Shown here piece after piece: positions 8,861 to 17,062 of a stretch of 64,000 bases of DNA. The translations under genes were made by a program, and so were the position numbers. Below the pieces are notes generated by a model that saw nothing but the letters and a program-made list of their open reading frames with translations, was not told where the DNA came from and ran no database searches. How positions within the stretch are numbered: the first letter of the stretch is position 1; the number at the start of each line of letters is the position of its first letter. Origin of the DNA: Yoonia vestfoldensis DSM 16212 (GTDB lineage Bacteria; Pseudomonadota; Alphaproteobacteria; Rhodobacterales; Rhodobacteraceae); contig NZ_KB907976.1 of the NCBI RefSeq assembly GCF_000382265.1, positions 1 to 64,000 on the forward strand, in the 5' to 3' direction.

Positions 8861-9624
8861 CCGACCTGCCGCGCACTCCCTCTTTTAGGTTGGATGGCAA
8901 GGTTGCGCTTGTGACGGGCGCATCATCGGGAATCGGCTTTGGGGCTGCGGTGGCCCTCGCACAAGCCGGGGCAGAGGTCGTGATGATCGCCCGGAGCGCT
9001 GACCGCCTGACCGCCACCTGTGCCGATATCGTGAAGGCCGACGGCAAGGCGCGCGCCATCGCACATGACATCACCGACATTTCCGGACTGCAGGCGATGA
9101 TCGCGCAAGAAGGACCATTCGACGTTTTGGTGAATGCAGCGGGCATGGCCCGTCATACCCCCGCGCTCGACACGACAGAGGATGATTTCGACGCTGTCGC
9201 AACGGTCAACATCAAGGCCGCTTATTTTGCGGCCCAGTCCGTCGCACGGGGGTTGGTCCAGGCGGGCAAGACCGGGTCGATCATCCAGATTTCCAGCCAG
9301 ATGGGCCATGTCGGCGGCCCGGACCGCGCAGTCTATGCCGCGACGAAACACGCGCTGGAAGGCATGACCAAATCCATGGCGATCGAATGGGGCGCGGCGG
9401 GGATTCGTGTCAACACGATCTGCCCGACCTTCATTCTGACACCGCTGACGCAGGCGACATTCGCCGACCCCGTCCGCCGCGCATGGATCACCGACAAGAT
9501 CAAGCTGGGACGGCCGGGCGAGGTCGAGGACATCATGGGCGCCGTCGTCTATCTGGCCTCTGAGGCAAGCGCGCTTGTCACCGGCACCGCCTTGCGGATC
9601 GATGGCGGATGGACGGCGGAATGA
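8857..9624 (+). CDS. SDR-family NAD(P)-dependent oxidoreductase
   Basis: A 255-residue classical short-chain dehydrogenase. The cofactor motif TGASSGIG is at residues 20-27, NAAG near 95, catalytic Ser in QISSQMGHVGG and the YxxxK pair in VYAATKHALEG near residue 160. The C-terminal GTALRIDGGWTAE is typical of FabG-type members. It probably oxidises or reduces a hydroxyl group of the pathway intermediate in the cytoplasm. The gene overlaps both neighbours, so it is a fixed part of the operon. Many such proteins are gluconate 5-dehydrogenase-like, but the substrate cannot be deduced. Confidence 0.88.
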   Translation: MTDLPRTPSFRLDGKVALVTGASSGIGFGAAVALAQAGAEVVMIARSADRLTATCADIVKADGKARAIAHDITDISGLQAMIAQEGPFDVLVNAAGMARHTPALDTTEDDFDAVATVNIKAAYFAAQSVARGLVQAGKTGSIIQISSQMGHVGGPDRAVYAATKHALEGMTKSMAIEWGAAGIRVNTICPTFILTPLTQATFADPVRRAWITDKIKLGRPGEVEDIMGAVVYLASEASALVTGTALRIDGGWTAE

Positions 9625-10643
9625 GGAACGCGCAAAAGGTCACCTCGGTCGATGTCGCGCGCCGTGCGGGGGTCAGTCAATCCGCCGTCAGCCGCGTTTT
9701 CACGCCAGGGGCAAGCGTATCGGCCGACATGACTGAAAAGGTACGGCGCGCTGCGGCCGAGCTGGGCTATAGCCCCAATCCGCTGGCCCGCGCGATGATT
9801 ACCGGCAAAAGCCGCATCATCGGTCTCGTCGTCGCCTATCTGGACAACCAGTTCTATCCGCTTGCCATTGAACGCCTGAGCCATGCGTTGCAGGCCGAAG
9901 GCTACCACGTGTTGCTGTTCATGGCGTCAAATTCAGAAGGCGAGATCGAAAAAGTCGTGACCGACCTGCTGGCCTACCGCGTGGACGGGATCATCACGGC
10001 CTCGGTCGCCATCACCAACGACATGACCCGCCGCTGCGCAGATGCGGGCATTCCGGTCGTCCTGTTCAACCGTGGCCAGCCCGGGTCCGGGTTGTCATCG
10101 GTCACATCGGCGAATGTCGAAGGCGGGCGCAAGGTGGCCGCGTTCCTGCATCAGGGCGGGCACAAACAAATCGCGCATATCAGCGGCTGGCAAGGGTCGT
10201 TGACGGGACGCGAACGCCAGCAAGGGTTCGAGGAAGGGTTGGCAGCGCTGGACGCGGCACCCCTGATGATCATCGACGGCATGTATGACCGCGCCTCCGC
10301 CCTTGCCGCGACCGAGACGCTGCTGCGGTCGGCCGTCGTGCCGGATGCGATCTTCGTGGGCAACGACCATATGGCTTTCGTTGTAATCGACACGCTGCGT
10401 CAGAACGGCCTGCGCGTGCCGCAGGATATCTCGGTCGTCGGCTATGACGACGTGCCGATCTCGGCCTGGCCCGCCTATGACCTTACGACCGTCCGACAAC
10501 CGATGAACCGGATGGTCGAGGCAACCGTGGACACGTTGCTGGCCCAGATCGCCGACCCGGACCGCCCGGCCCAGAAGATCGAGATCGGCGCACCGCTGAT
10601 GGTGCGTGGGTCGGCAAGACTCCCACAAGGACAAGCGACGTGA
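9621..10643 (+). CDS. LacI-family transcriptional regulator
   Basis: A 340-residue regulator. The N-terminal helix-turn-helix reads TSVDVARRAGVSQSAVSRVF, followed by the hinge helix segment NPLARAMITGKSRIIG. The rest is a periplasmic-binding-protein-like sensor domain ending VVGYDDVPISAWPAYDLTTVRQP. I choose ATG 9621, which overlaps the SDR stop as ATGA; an in-frame ATG at 9609 is also possible. It lies inside the operon it most likely controls, so it would autoregulate if it binds the repeated motif at 5797 and 5918. The inducer is expected to be the transported compound or an intermediate. Confidence 0.9.
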   Translation: MRNAQKVTSVDVARRAGVSQSAVSRVFTPGASVSADMTEKVRRAAAELGYSPNPLARAMITGKSRIIGLVVAYLDNQFYPLAIERLSHALQAEGYHVLLFMASNSEGEIEKVVTDLLAYRVDGIITASVAITNDMTRRCADAGIPVVLFNRGQPGSGLSSVTSANVEGGRKVAAFLHQGGHKQIAHISGWQGSLTGRERQQGFEEGLAALDAAPLMIIDGMYDRASALAATETLLRSAVVPDAIFVGNDHMAFVVIDTLRQNGLRVPQDISVVGYDDVPISAWPAYDLTTVRQPMNRMVEATVDTLLAQIADPDRPAQKIEIGAPLMVRGSARLPQGQAT

Positions 10644-11617
10644 CACAGACAAGCAACCGCTGGCGCGATTTTCCTGACTACATCATCGGAATCACGCAGG
10701 AAATCTGGGAAGGACGCGGCATCGCGACCCTTCACGATCATTACAGCGCCGACATTCCGGTGCGGACGCCGATGGGCGTGGCGCGCGGCAACGCGGGCGT
10801 GATCGCGGCGACGATGGCGACATTGCAGGAATTTCCCGACCGCGAATTGCTGGCCGAGGATGTGATCTGGTCCGGCAGCGCGCAGACAGGCTATCTGTCG
10901 TCGCACCGGATCATCTCGACCGGGACGCATACGGGCGACGGGTACTTCGGCCCCGCCACCGGACGACGGTTCCAGATCCGGGTCATCGCCGATTGTGCGG
11001 CAAGAAACCACGTCATCGATGACGAATGGCTGGTGCGCGACAATGGCGGGCTGGTGCGGCAGCTGGGCCAGGAGCCGCGCGGTTTCGCACGTGGACTGAT
11101 CGCGCGGGCGGGCGCAAACCCGCCGTTCACGCCCGCCGGCGACATCGCGGGGCCCTATACGGGGCACGGCAACGATGATCCATGGGGTGCCCGCTATGCC
11201 GACACGCTCGGGCGCCTGATGCGGGCGGATTTCGCCCATGTCACGACGGCCTATGACCGCGCGGTGATCGCGGAACATGCAGGCGCGCGCAGCCTGACGG
11301 GGCATCGCGCGGTGGGCGATGCGTGGCTGGGACTGCGCGCCGCTTTTCCATCGGCGGAATTCAAGCTGCATCATGTGATCGGGCGCGAAGACCCGTTGAT
11401 GCCACCTCGCGCCGCGGTGCGCTGGTCGCTGGACGGCATGCATGACGGATGGGGCATGTTCGGCGCACCCACCGGCGCGCCGGTCCATGTCATGGGGATC
11501 GCGCACGCCGATTACGGACCCTTCGGCAAGGAAGGTTCGAGCATCCGCCGCGAATACGTGCTTTTCGATGAAATCGCGATCTGGCAACAGATTCTGCTTC
11601 ACACAGGTGACATATGA
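10640..11617 (+). CDS. Two-domain SnoaL/NTF2-like protein
   Basis: A 325-residue protein that begins with GTG 10640 overlapping the LacI stop. Two NTF2-fold halves are visible. The first has the GxARGNAGVIAATMATLQEFPDREL pattern near residues 45-70 and HVIDDEWLVRDNGG around 130. The second has the analogous TGHRAVGDAWLGLRAAFPSAEF near residue 225 and a strand with WSLDGMHDGWGMFGAPTGAPV. Size and layout match the 328-residue protein coded at 1532, so the two are probably distant paralogs. It may act on a carbonyl or lactone intermediate, but no reaction is supported by the sequence alone. Confidence 0.7.
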   Translation: MTQTSNRWRDFPDYIIGITQEIWEGRGIATLHDHYSADIPVRTPMGVARGNAGVIAATMATLQEFPDRELLAEDVIWSGSAQTGYLSSHRIISTGTHTGDGYFGPATGRRFQIRVIADCAARNHVIDDEWLVRDNGGLVRQLGQEPRGFARGLIARAGANPPFTPAGDIAGPYTGHGNDDPWGARYADTLGRLMRADFAHVTTAYDRAVIAEHAGARSLTGHRAVGDAWLGLRAAFPSAEFKLHHVIGREDPLMPPRAAVRWSLDGMHDGWGMFGAPTGAPVHVMGIAHADYGPFGKEGSSIRREYVLFDEIAIWQQILLHTGDI

Positions 11618-12579
11618 CCCCCCAGGAAATGGACGCGCGGATTGTGCGTTATGGCGATCTGCGCCCATGCAAGACCGCCTTTATCGACGCTCACACGCCA
11701 GGCAGCGACCAGAAGGAGAATTTCACCATCATCGGTGGCGGCGTGTCGGAAAGCCCCGATCAGCATGTGCATCTGACGGAAACACCGGGTTTCAACATTG
11801 GCGCTGCCGGACAGCCGCCCAAATGCCGCAACTCGCTGCACAGTCATCGCACCGCCGAGGTTTTCTTTGTTCTCAAAGGCCGCTGGCGGTTTTTCTGGGG
11901 ACGTTGGGGCACGGCGGGCGAAGTCGTTGTGGAAGAAGGCGACATCTTCAACATCCCGACCGGCATCTTTCGCGGATTCGAGAATATCGGCACCGACTAT
12001 GGCATGATCATGGCGATCCTTGGCGGCGACGATGCCGGCGGCGGCGTGATCTGGGCACCCCAGGTGATCGAGGACGCAAGCGCGCATGGGCTGGTGCTGG
12101 GACGCAACGGTCGGCTTTACGACAGCAAGAAAGGCGAAACACTGCCCGACGGGATGACGCCCATGCCGCTGCTGGATGCAGCCGAGCTGGCCCGTTTCCC
12201 CGAACCGACGACGGCGGATGTCGTCCCGCGCCATGTTGCGCGCTATTGGGATCTTGTGGCGCTTGCCGACAGGCAGCCCGCCAAGGTCATCGGCGCCGAT
12301 GCCCGCCTGCGGGACCGTCCAGGTTTCGAGGTGGAGCTGCTGACGCGCGGGTCGCTGCCGGATGCCGATTACATGCTTGACCGCCACGAGGTGCTGATGC
12401 CGATGCGCGGGCATTGGCGGCTGACATGGGCAGGCGGCACGACGGTGCTGAACCCCGGCGATACGGCTGCGATCCCGCCGGGACTGGCCCATCGCCTGGC
12501 GCCGTCGATGGCAGGTGAAGCGAGCCTTTACCGTGTCATCGCGACAGATGATCCGGCCGGTCCAACCAAGGCCGCGTGA
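11614..12579 (+). CDS. Bicupin domain protein
   Basis: A 321-residue protein with two cupin domains. In the first (about residues 65-140) the metal motif NSLHSHRTAEVFFVLKG gives two His and one Glu, but the second cupin motif reads GDIFNIPTGIFRGF and lacks the usual final histidine. The second domain (about 235-310) has DRHEVLMPMRGHW and GDTAAIPPGLAHRL. Bicupins include dioxygenases such as gentisate 1,2-dioxygenase, isomerases and non-catalytic binding proteins. Its ATG overlaps the previous stop as ATGA and its stop overlaps the next start, so it is part of one translationally coupled operon. The incomplete metal site makes dioxygenase activity uncertain. Confidence 0.75.
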   Translation: MTPQEMDARIVRYGDLRPCKTAFIDAHTPGSDQKENFTIIGGGVSESPDQHVHLTETPGFNIGAAGQPPKCRNSLHSHRTAEVFFVLKGRWRFFWGRWGTAGEVVVEEGDIFNIPTGIFRGFENIGTDYGMIMAILGGDDAGGGVIWAPQVIEDASAHGLVLGRNGRLYDSKKGETLPDGMTPMPLLDAAELARFPEPTTADVVPRHVARYWDLVALADRQPAKVIGADARLRDRPGFEVELLTRGSLPDADYMLDRHEVLMPMRGHWRLTWAGGTTVLNPGDTAAIPPGLAHRLAPSMAGEASLYRVIATDDPAGPTKAA

Positions 12580-13259
12580 TGACCCCGCTGGTCCTGATCC
12601 CCGGCATGATGTGCGACGCCCGCATGTGGGGCGCTGTGCCCGATGGCCTGGCGGTGCCGGTGCATCACGCATGCCCGGTCGGCGCGGATACGATCGCCGA
12701 TCTGGCGGCATTGTTGCTGCGCGATCTGCCCGATCGCTTTGCGCTGGCCGGATTGTCGATGGGCGGGATCGTCGCCATGGCGATGGCGGCATTGGCCCCC
12801 GAACGCGTGCTGCGGCTGGCCTTGCTGGACACCAATCCACGGGCCGAAACGCCGCAGGTGCAGGCCCGTCGTCAGCCACAGATTGATCGCGCCGCGCGTG
12901 GCGATTTGGCAGGCGTGCTGCGCGACGACATGATCCCTCATTACCTAGCAGCACCCGACCCCGCGATCGAAGCGCTTTGCCTCGACATGGCGCTCGATGC
13001 AGGCCCGCAGGTGTTTCGTGACCAGTCCATCGCGTTGCGGGACCGCCCTGATCAGCAAGACGCGCTCCGCGGCTTTACCGGCCCTGCCTTGGTGTTGACC
13101 GGCGCGCAAGACCGGCTCTGCCCACGCGACCGGCACGATCTGATGCATGCGCTGATGCCGCAATCCGATCTGGTCATCATCGACGGCGCAGGCCATGTGC
13201 CGCCGCTGGAGCAACCCGTTGCAACCGCCGCTGCCCTGCGGCGCTGGCTGGAGACTTGA
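12579..13259 (+). CDS. Alpha/beta-fold hydrolase
   Basis: A 226-residue hydrolase. The nucleophile elbow is GLSMGG near residue 65, the acid is likely Asp in TGAQDRLCP near 175 and the histidine is in GAGHVPPLEQP near 205, so the catalytic triad is complete. Such enzymes cleave esters, lactones or C-C bonds of beta-diketones. I choose ATG 12579, which overlaps the bicupin stop as TGATG; a GTG one codon earlier is equally in frame. The next gene starts directly after its stop. In this pathway it may open a lactone or ester made by upstream steps; that is inference. Confidence 0.85.
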   Translation: MTPLVLIPGMMCDARMWGAVPDGLAVPVHHACPVGADTIADLAALLLRDLPDRFALAGLSMGGIVAMAMAALAPERVLRLALLDTNPRAETPQVQARRQPQIDRAARGDLAGVLRDDMIPHYLAAPDPAIEALCLDMALDAGPQVFRDQSIALRDRPDQQDALRGFTGPALVLTGAQDRLCPRDRHDLMHALMPQSDLVIIDGAGHVPPLEQPVATAAALRRWLET

Positions 13260-13952
13260 ATGGACAAGGAGCTTTTGACCCTGTTGCATGCCGTCGACAC
13301 ACCGACCGTGTGCAACGCCATCGAAACCGTTCAGGGGCGGCGGGGGTTCGACGCCTTCACGCGCGGGACGATGATCTGTACGGAACCGGGGCGCGCCGTT
13401 GTCGGCTATGCCGTGACGGCGCAGATCTCCGCACTTGCCCCACCAACAGAACCCCCGTCGGTGATCCGCACCCGGCGCATGGACTATTACCGCGCGATGC
13501 ATGACGCCCAGAAACCTTCGGTCGCTGTGGTCGAGGACATGGATTTTCCCGGATGTATCGGCGCCTATTGGGGCGAAATCAACACGTCGATCCACAAGGG
13601 TTTCGGGCTGTCGGGCGCGTTGACCAACGGTGTCGTCCGCGATCTGGGCGATCTGCCATCCGGGTTTCCGGTTATTGCAGGCAGTATCGGCCCCAGCCAC
13701 GGTTTCGTGCATGTCGTGTCGATCAACGAACCTGTCCGTATTTTCGGGATGAAGGTCTGTCAGGGCGATCTGGTTCATGCTGACAGGCATGGCGCGCTGG
13801 TCGTCCCGCGTGACGTGATCCCGTCACTGGCCACAGCGATAGCAACACTGCAACAGACAGAACGGTTGATCCTTGACCCCGCACGCAGCCCCGGCTTTGA
13901 CTTTGCGACGTTCGAAACCGCATGGGCCGCGTTTGAAAAGGCGCGGACCTAG
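13260..13952 (+). CDS. RraA-family protein (class II pyruvate aldolase-like)
   Basis: A 230-residue member of the RraA/HMG-aldolase family. The conserved strand is GFGLSGALTNGVVRDLGDL near residues 118-135, where the Arg and Asp of the active-site RD pair are present. The second landmark is GDLVHADRHGALVVP near 170. Family enzymes with this pattern cleave 4-hydroxy-4-methyl-2-oxoglutarate-type substrates to pyruvate or decarboxylate oxaloacetate; others bind RNase E. The metabolic setting favours an aldolase that yields central metabolites. It is the last gene of the operon and its stop overlaps the stop of the convergent ugd gene in a CTAG tetranucleotide. Confidence 0.82.
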   Translation: MDKELLTLLHAVDTPTVCNAIETVQGRRGFDAFTRGTMICTEPGRAVVGYAVTAQISALAPPTEPPSVIRTRRMDYYRAMHDAQKPSVAVVEDMDFPGCIGAYWGEINTSIHKGFGLSGALTNGVVRDLGDLPSGFPVIAGSIGPSHGFVHVVSINEPVRIFGMKVCQGDLVHADRHGALVVPRDVIPSLATAIATLQQTERLILDPARSPGFDFATFETAWAAFEKART

Positions 13953-15274
13953 GCAGGCGGCATCACGCTCTTGCGTCCGACGCCGGTGTAATAAGCAAAG
14001 CCTGCGCCCAGCGCGTCGTCACAGCCATAGACGTTGCGCAGGTCAGCCATGCGCGGTTCCGCCATACTCCCCGCCAGTCGGCGCAAATCGAGCGTTCGGA
14101 AATCGTCCCATTCCGTCAGGATCACGACCAGATGCGCGTCCTGCACGGCAGAATACGCATCATCATGCCATGTGACCCCCGGCAACACTTGCTCTGCTTC
14201 GCGGAAACCCTGCGGGTCCACCACGCGCACATCGGCACCCTGGCCGACAAGCGCGGGCACAATGGTCAATGAAGGCGCGTCGCGCATGTCATCGGTGCCG
14301 GGCTTGAAGGTCAGCCCCAACACCGCAATCGACTTTTTGCGCAGATGGCCGTCGCAAAGATCAATGATCTTGTCGATCATCACGCGCTTGACCTCTTCAT
14401 TCACCTTGATGACCGTTTCCACGATCTGCAAAGGCGAGGCATGGTCCTGCCCGATCCGCGCCAGCGCGCGCGTATCCTTGGGAAAACACGACCCGCCATA
14501 GCCGGGCCCGGCTTGCAGGAATTTCGGCCCGATGCGTTGATCAAAGCCCATGCCATTGGCGACGGCCCTGACATCGGCCCCTGTTCTTTCACACAACAGC
14601 GCCATTTCATTGATGAACGTCACCTTGGTCGCAAGAAAGGCGTTGGCGGCGTATTTCACCATCTCGGCGGTTTCAAGATCGGCAACCAGCACAGGATAGC
14701 CCCGGTCGGTCAGCGGCTTGTAGATGGCTTGCATGATCGCGGTGGCGCGGTCCGACTGCGTGCCGACCACAACGCGGTCCGGATGCATGAAATCGTCAAT
14801 CGCTGCACCTTCGCGCAGGAATTCAGGGTTCGAGACCACGTCGAAATCCAGCGTCGGATTAACGCCCTTGATCAGATCTGCCACCTTGCGGCTGGTGCCG
14901 ACAGGCACAGTGGATTTGGTGACGATGACGACATGATCTGTCAGCGCGAGGGCAAGCTCCTGAACCGCGGCGAACACATAACTAAGGTCCGCATGGCCAT
15001 CGCCGCGCCTGCTTGGCGTGCCGACGGCGATGAAAACCGCCTGCGCTCCGCTGATCGCGGCGTGAAGATCACTACGAAAGGTCAGACGACCCGCTGCCAT
15101 GTTCCCAGCCAGCAAGGCATCGAGTCCCGGTTCGAAAATCGGCGTCTTGCCGTCGCGCAACAGCGCAAGCTTGGCTTCGTCCTTGTCGATGCAAACCACC
15201 TCATGCCCGAACTCCGCAAGGCAGACCCCCGACACCAGCCCGACATATCCTGTGCCGATCATGGCAATCTTCAT
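13949..15274 (-). CDS. ugd: UDP-glucose 6-dehydrogenase
   Basis: A 441-residue enzyme that oxidises UDP-glucose twice with NAD to UDP-glucuronate, a precursor for surface polysaccharides. The N-terminal Rossmann motif is MIGTGYVGLVSG, the substrate-domain helix contains FLREGAAIDDFMHPDR, and the catalytic cysteine is in GPGYGGSCFPKDT near residue 260. The start ATG at 15272-15274 directly precedes the Rossmann strand. The gene is monocistronic here, divergent from the YeeE/YedE transporter. UDP-glucose would come from GalU coded at 56167. Confidence 0.95.
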   Translation of the reverse strand: MKIAMIGTGYVGLVSGVCLAEFGHEVVCIDKDEAKLALLRDGKTPIFEPGLDALLAGNMAAGRLTFRSDLHAAISGAQAVFIAVGTPSRRGDGHADLSYVFAAVQELALALTDHVVIVTKSTVPVGTSRKVADLIKGVNPTLDFDVVSNPEFLREGAAIDDFMHPDRVVVGTQSDRATAIMQAIYKPLTDRGYPVLVADLETAEMVKYAANAFLATKVTFINEMALLCERTGADVRAVANGMGFDQRIGPKFLQAGPGYGGSCFPKDTRALARIGQDHASPLQIVETVIKVNEEVKRVMIDKIIDLCDGHLRKKSIAVLGLTFKPGTDDMRDAPSLTIVPALVGQGADVRVVDPQGFREAEQVLPGVTWHDDAYSAVQDAHLVVILTEWDDFRTLDLRRLAGSMAEPRMADLRNVYGCDDALGAGFAYYTGVGRKSVMPPA

Positions 15275-15458
15275 CGCAATCACGCCTTTCCTGACGGTGT
15301 CAGAACTCTGTACCTCCTTTCCATATTGCGGCACGCCCCGCAGGTCTAGACAGCGTCGTCAACACACGGCGCTTATGCTGGCGCAGGGTCCTTTCGTTCT
15401 TGATGGGTCGGGGCCCAGCCGATATCAAAGTCGCATTGCAAAACAGGGAAATAGCAGG

Positions 15459-16658
15459 ATGCAGGACCGCACCACGGGACTTTTTCTTTCACATGGCGCA
15501 CAGCGTCCGGTCTTCATGCTTGCCGTTGCGGCGCTGCTGATCGGTGCGGTGTATGTGGTCGTGAACGGATCAGGGCGGCTGGCGGCCTTGTGGCTGGTGG
15601 GTGCAGGCCTGGGGTTCGCGCTTTATCATGCGGCTTTCGGTTTCACGGGAGCCTATCGGACCTGCATCGTTTCGGGACGCAGCGGCGCGGTCCGGGCGCA
15701 AATGTTGATGCTGGCAGTAGCCGTGCTGCTGTTTTTTCCGGCCTTGGCGGCCGGCAGCGTCTTTGGCCAGCCGGTCCGCGGTTTCGTCTTTCCTGCTGGC
15801 TGGGAGGTCGTGATCGGCGCCTTCCTGTTCGGCATCGGGATGCAGTTGGGCGGCGGATGCGCATCGGGGACTTTGTACACAACCGGCGGCGGTGACACAC
15901 GCTCTGTCATTACACTGGTGTTTTTCGTGACCGGCATGACACTGGGCGCATGGGATATCGAACGCTGGGAAACGCTGCCGGCGCTACCCCCGATATCATT
16001 GCCCGGGACGTTGGGATTGTGGCCTGCACTGGCATTGAACCTTGCGGTTCTTGCCGGGATTGCGTGGCTGTTGACACAGCGAGAAAAGCGCCGCACCGGA
16101 CAGGTAGAGCCATTGTTCCGCAGGCCAAAGGCGTCTTTCCTGTCGGGTCCGTGGCCATTGGCATGGGCCGCGCTGGCGCTGGCGCTCCTCAACTTCGCGA
16201 CATTGCTGATCGCTGGAAGGCCTTGGGGCATTACACAGGCGTTTGCAACCTGGGGGTCGCGGTTCGCGGAATCAGTCGGCTGGGCTGATCCGGTTTTCTG
16301 GATCTATTGGGAAGACCCGACGCGCATTGATCTGTTGCACCGATCCTTGGCACAGGATGCGACACATCTGATGAACGTCGGTCTGGTTCTGGGCGCTTTT
16401 CTGGCCGCAGGTCTGGCCGGACGATTTGCCCCTGACTGGCGCGTCGGGCTGCGGCCCCTGCTTGCGGCCGTGATCGGAGGATTGCTGCTTGGCTATGGCG
16501 CGCGCATGGCATTTGGCTGCAATATCAGTGCCTTCTTTTCAGGAGTCGCATCGGGAAGCGTGCATGGCTGGGTCTGGATCGCAGCGGCCATTCCGGGAAA
16601 CATCGTCGGAATATGGTTGCGCCCGCTCTTTGCACTGCAAACCAAGGTTGCGTCGTAG
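15459..16658 (+). CDS. YeeE/YedE-family sulfur-compound transporter (TsuA-like)
   Basis: A 399-residue membrane protein with about ten segments and the two-fold repeat typical of the family. Each half has a cysteine-bearing signature: GIGMQLGGGCASGTLYTTGGG near residue 135 (written here as GIGMQLGGGCASGTL) and GARMAFGCNISAFFSGVASG near 350. Another single cysteine lies in GAYRTCIVSGR near residue 69. Characterised YeeE (TsuA) carries thiosulfate inward through cysteine contacts. The next genes downstream encode a cytochrome c, an FccB-type flavoprotein, SoxY and SoxZ, which supports a role in sulfur-compound uptake or export for oxidation. Confidence 0.85.
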   Translation: MQDRTTGLFLSHGAQRPVFMLAVAALLIGAVYVVVNGSGRLAALWLVGAGLGFALYHAAFGFTGAYRTCIVSGRSGAVRAQMLMLAVAVLLFFPALAAGSVFGQPVRGFVFPAGWEVVIGAFLFGIGMQLGGGCASGTLYTTGGGDTRSVITLVFFVTGMTLGAWDIERWETLPALPPISLPGTLGLWPALALNLAVLAGIAWLLTQREKRRTGQVEPLFRRPKASFLSGPWPLAWAALALALLNFATLLIAGRPWGITQAFATWGSRFAESVGWADPVFWIYWEDPTRIDLLHRSLAQDATHLMNVGLVLGAFLAAGLAGRFAPDWRVGLRPLLAAVIGGLLLGYGARMAFGCNISAFFSGVASGSVHGWVWIAAAIPGNIVGIWLRPLFALQTKVAS

Positions 16659-16671
16659 ATCAAGATTCTCG

Positions 16672-16686
16672 TTAATCTCGCGTTAA
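16672..16686. promoter_or_regulatory. CtrA-type TTAA-N7-TTAA motif
   Basis: TTAA at 16672-16675 and TTAA at 16683-16686 are separated by exactly seven bases, matching the full CtrA recognition site of alphaproteobacteria. It lies in the 98-base gap between the transporter gene and the cytochrome c gene, 71 bases upstream of the latter. In this GC-rich genome chance occurrence is lower than average, but I have no binding evidence. Confidence 0.35.
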
Positions 16687-16756
16687 GAAAATTGCAAAAA
16701 AAGAAAGGAGCCTTTATCAATCTTCGTATTGACCTGCAAATCGGTGGAGCACGCAT

Positions 16757-17053
16757 ATGAAATTGATGAGACCAATGACATTCCTGCTATTCGCGGGGAT
16801 GATATCGAGTACCGCGTTTGCGCAAGAAGGCGCGCCACAAGTGGCGCTAAGCTGTGCAGGTTGCCACGGGCAAGCCGGCGAAGGTGCGGGGTCCATCGCA
16901 CGGATTGCGGGCTATGACCGCGATGCGTTCATCACCGTCTGGGAAGAATTCCGCAACAATGAACGCCCTGCCACGATCATGAACCGCATCGCGCCCGGCT
17001 ATACCCCCGAAGACGTCGCGATTCTCGCCGATTATTTTGCATCGATCGAATAG
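16757..17053 (+). CDS. Monohaem c-type cytochrome, sulfide dehydrogenase partner
   Basis: A 98-residue exported protein: signal peptide to about residue 22 (ending TAFA), then a single haem site CAGCH near residue 34-38 and a likely methionine ligand in TIMNRIAPGYT near 76. The length and the C-terminal DVAILADYFASIE match small class I cytochromes such as the cytochrome subunit of flavocytochrome c. It lies 9 bases before the fccB-type gene, so it probably accepts electrons from that flavoprotein in the periplasm. GGAG stands upstream of the ATG. Confidence 0.85.
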   Translation: MKLMRPMTFLLFAGMISSTAFAQEGAPQVALSCAGCHGQAGEGAGSIARIAGYDRDAFITVWEEFRNNERPATIMNRIAPGYTPEDVAILADYFASIE

Positions 17054-17062
17054 GAGCCTGCC

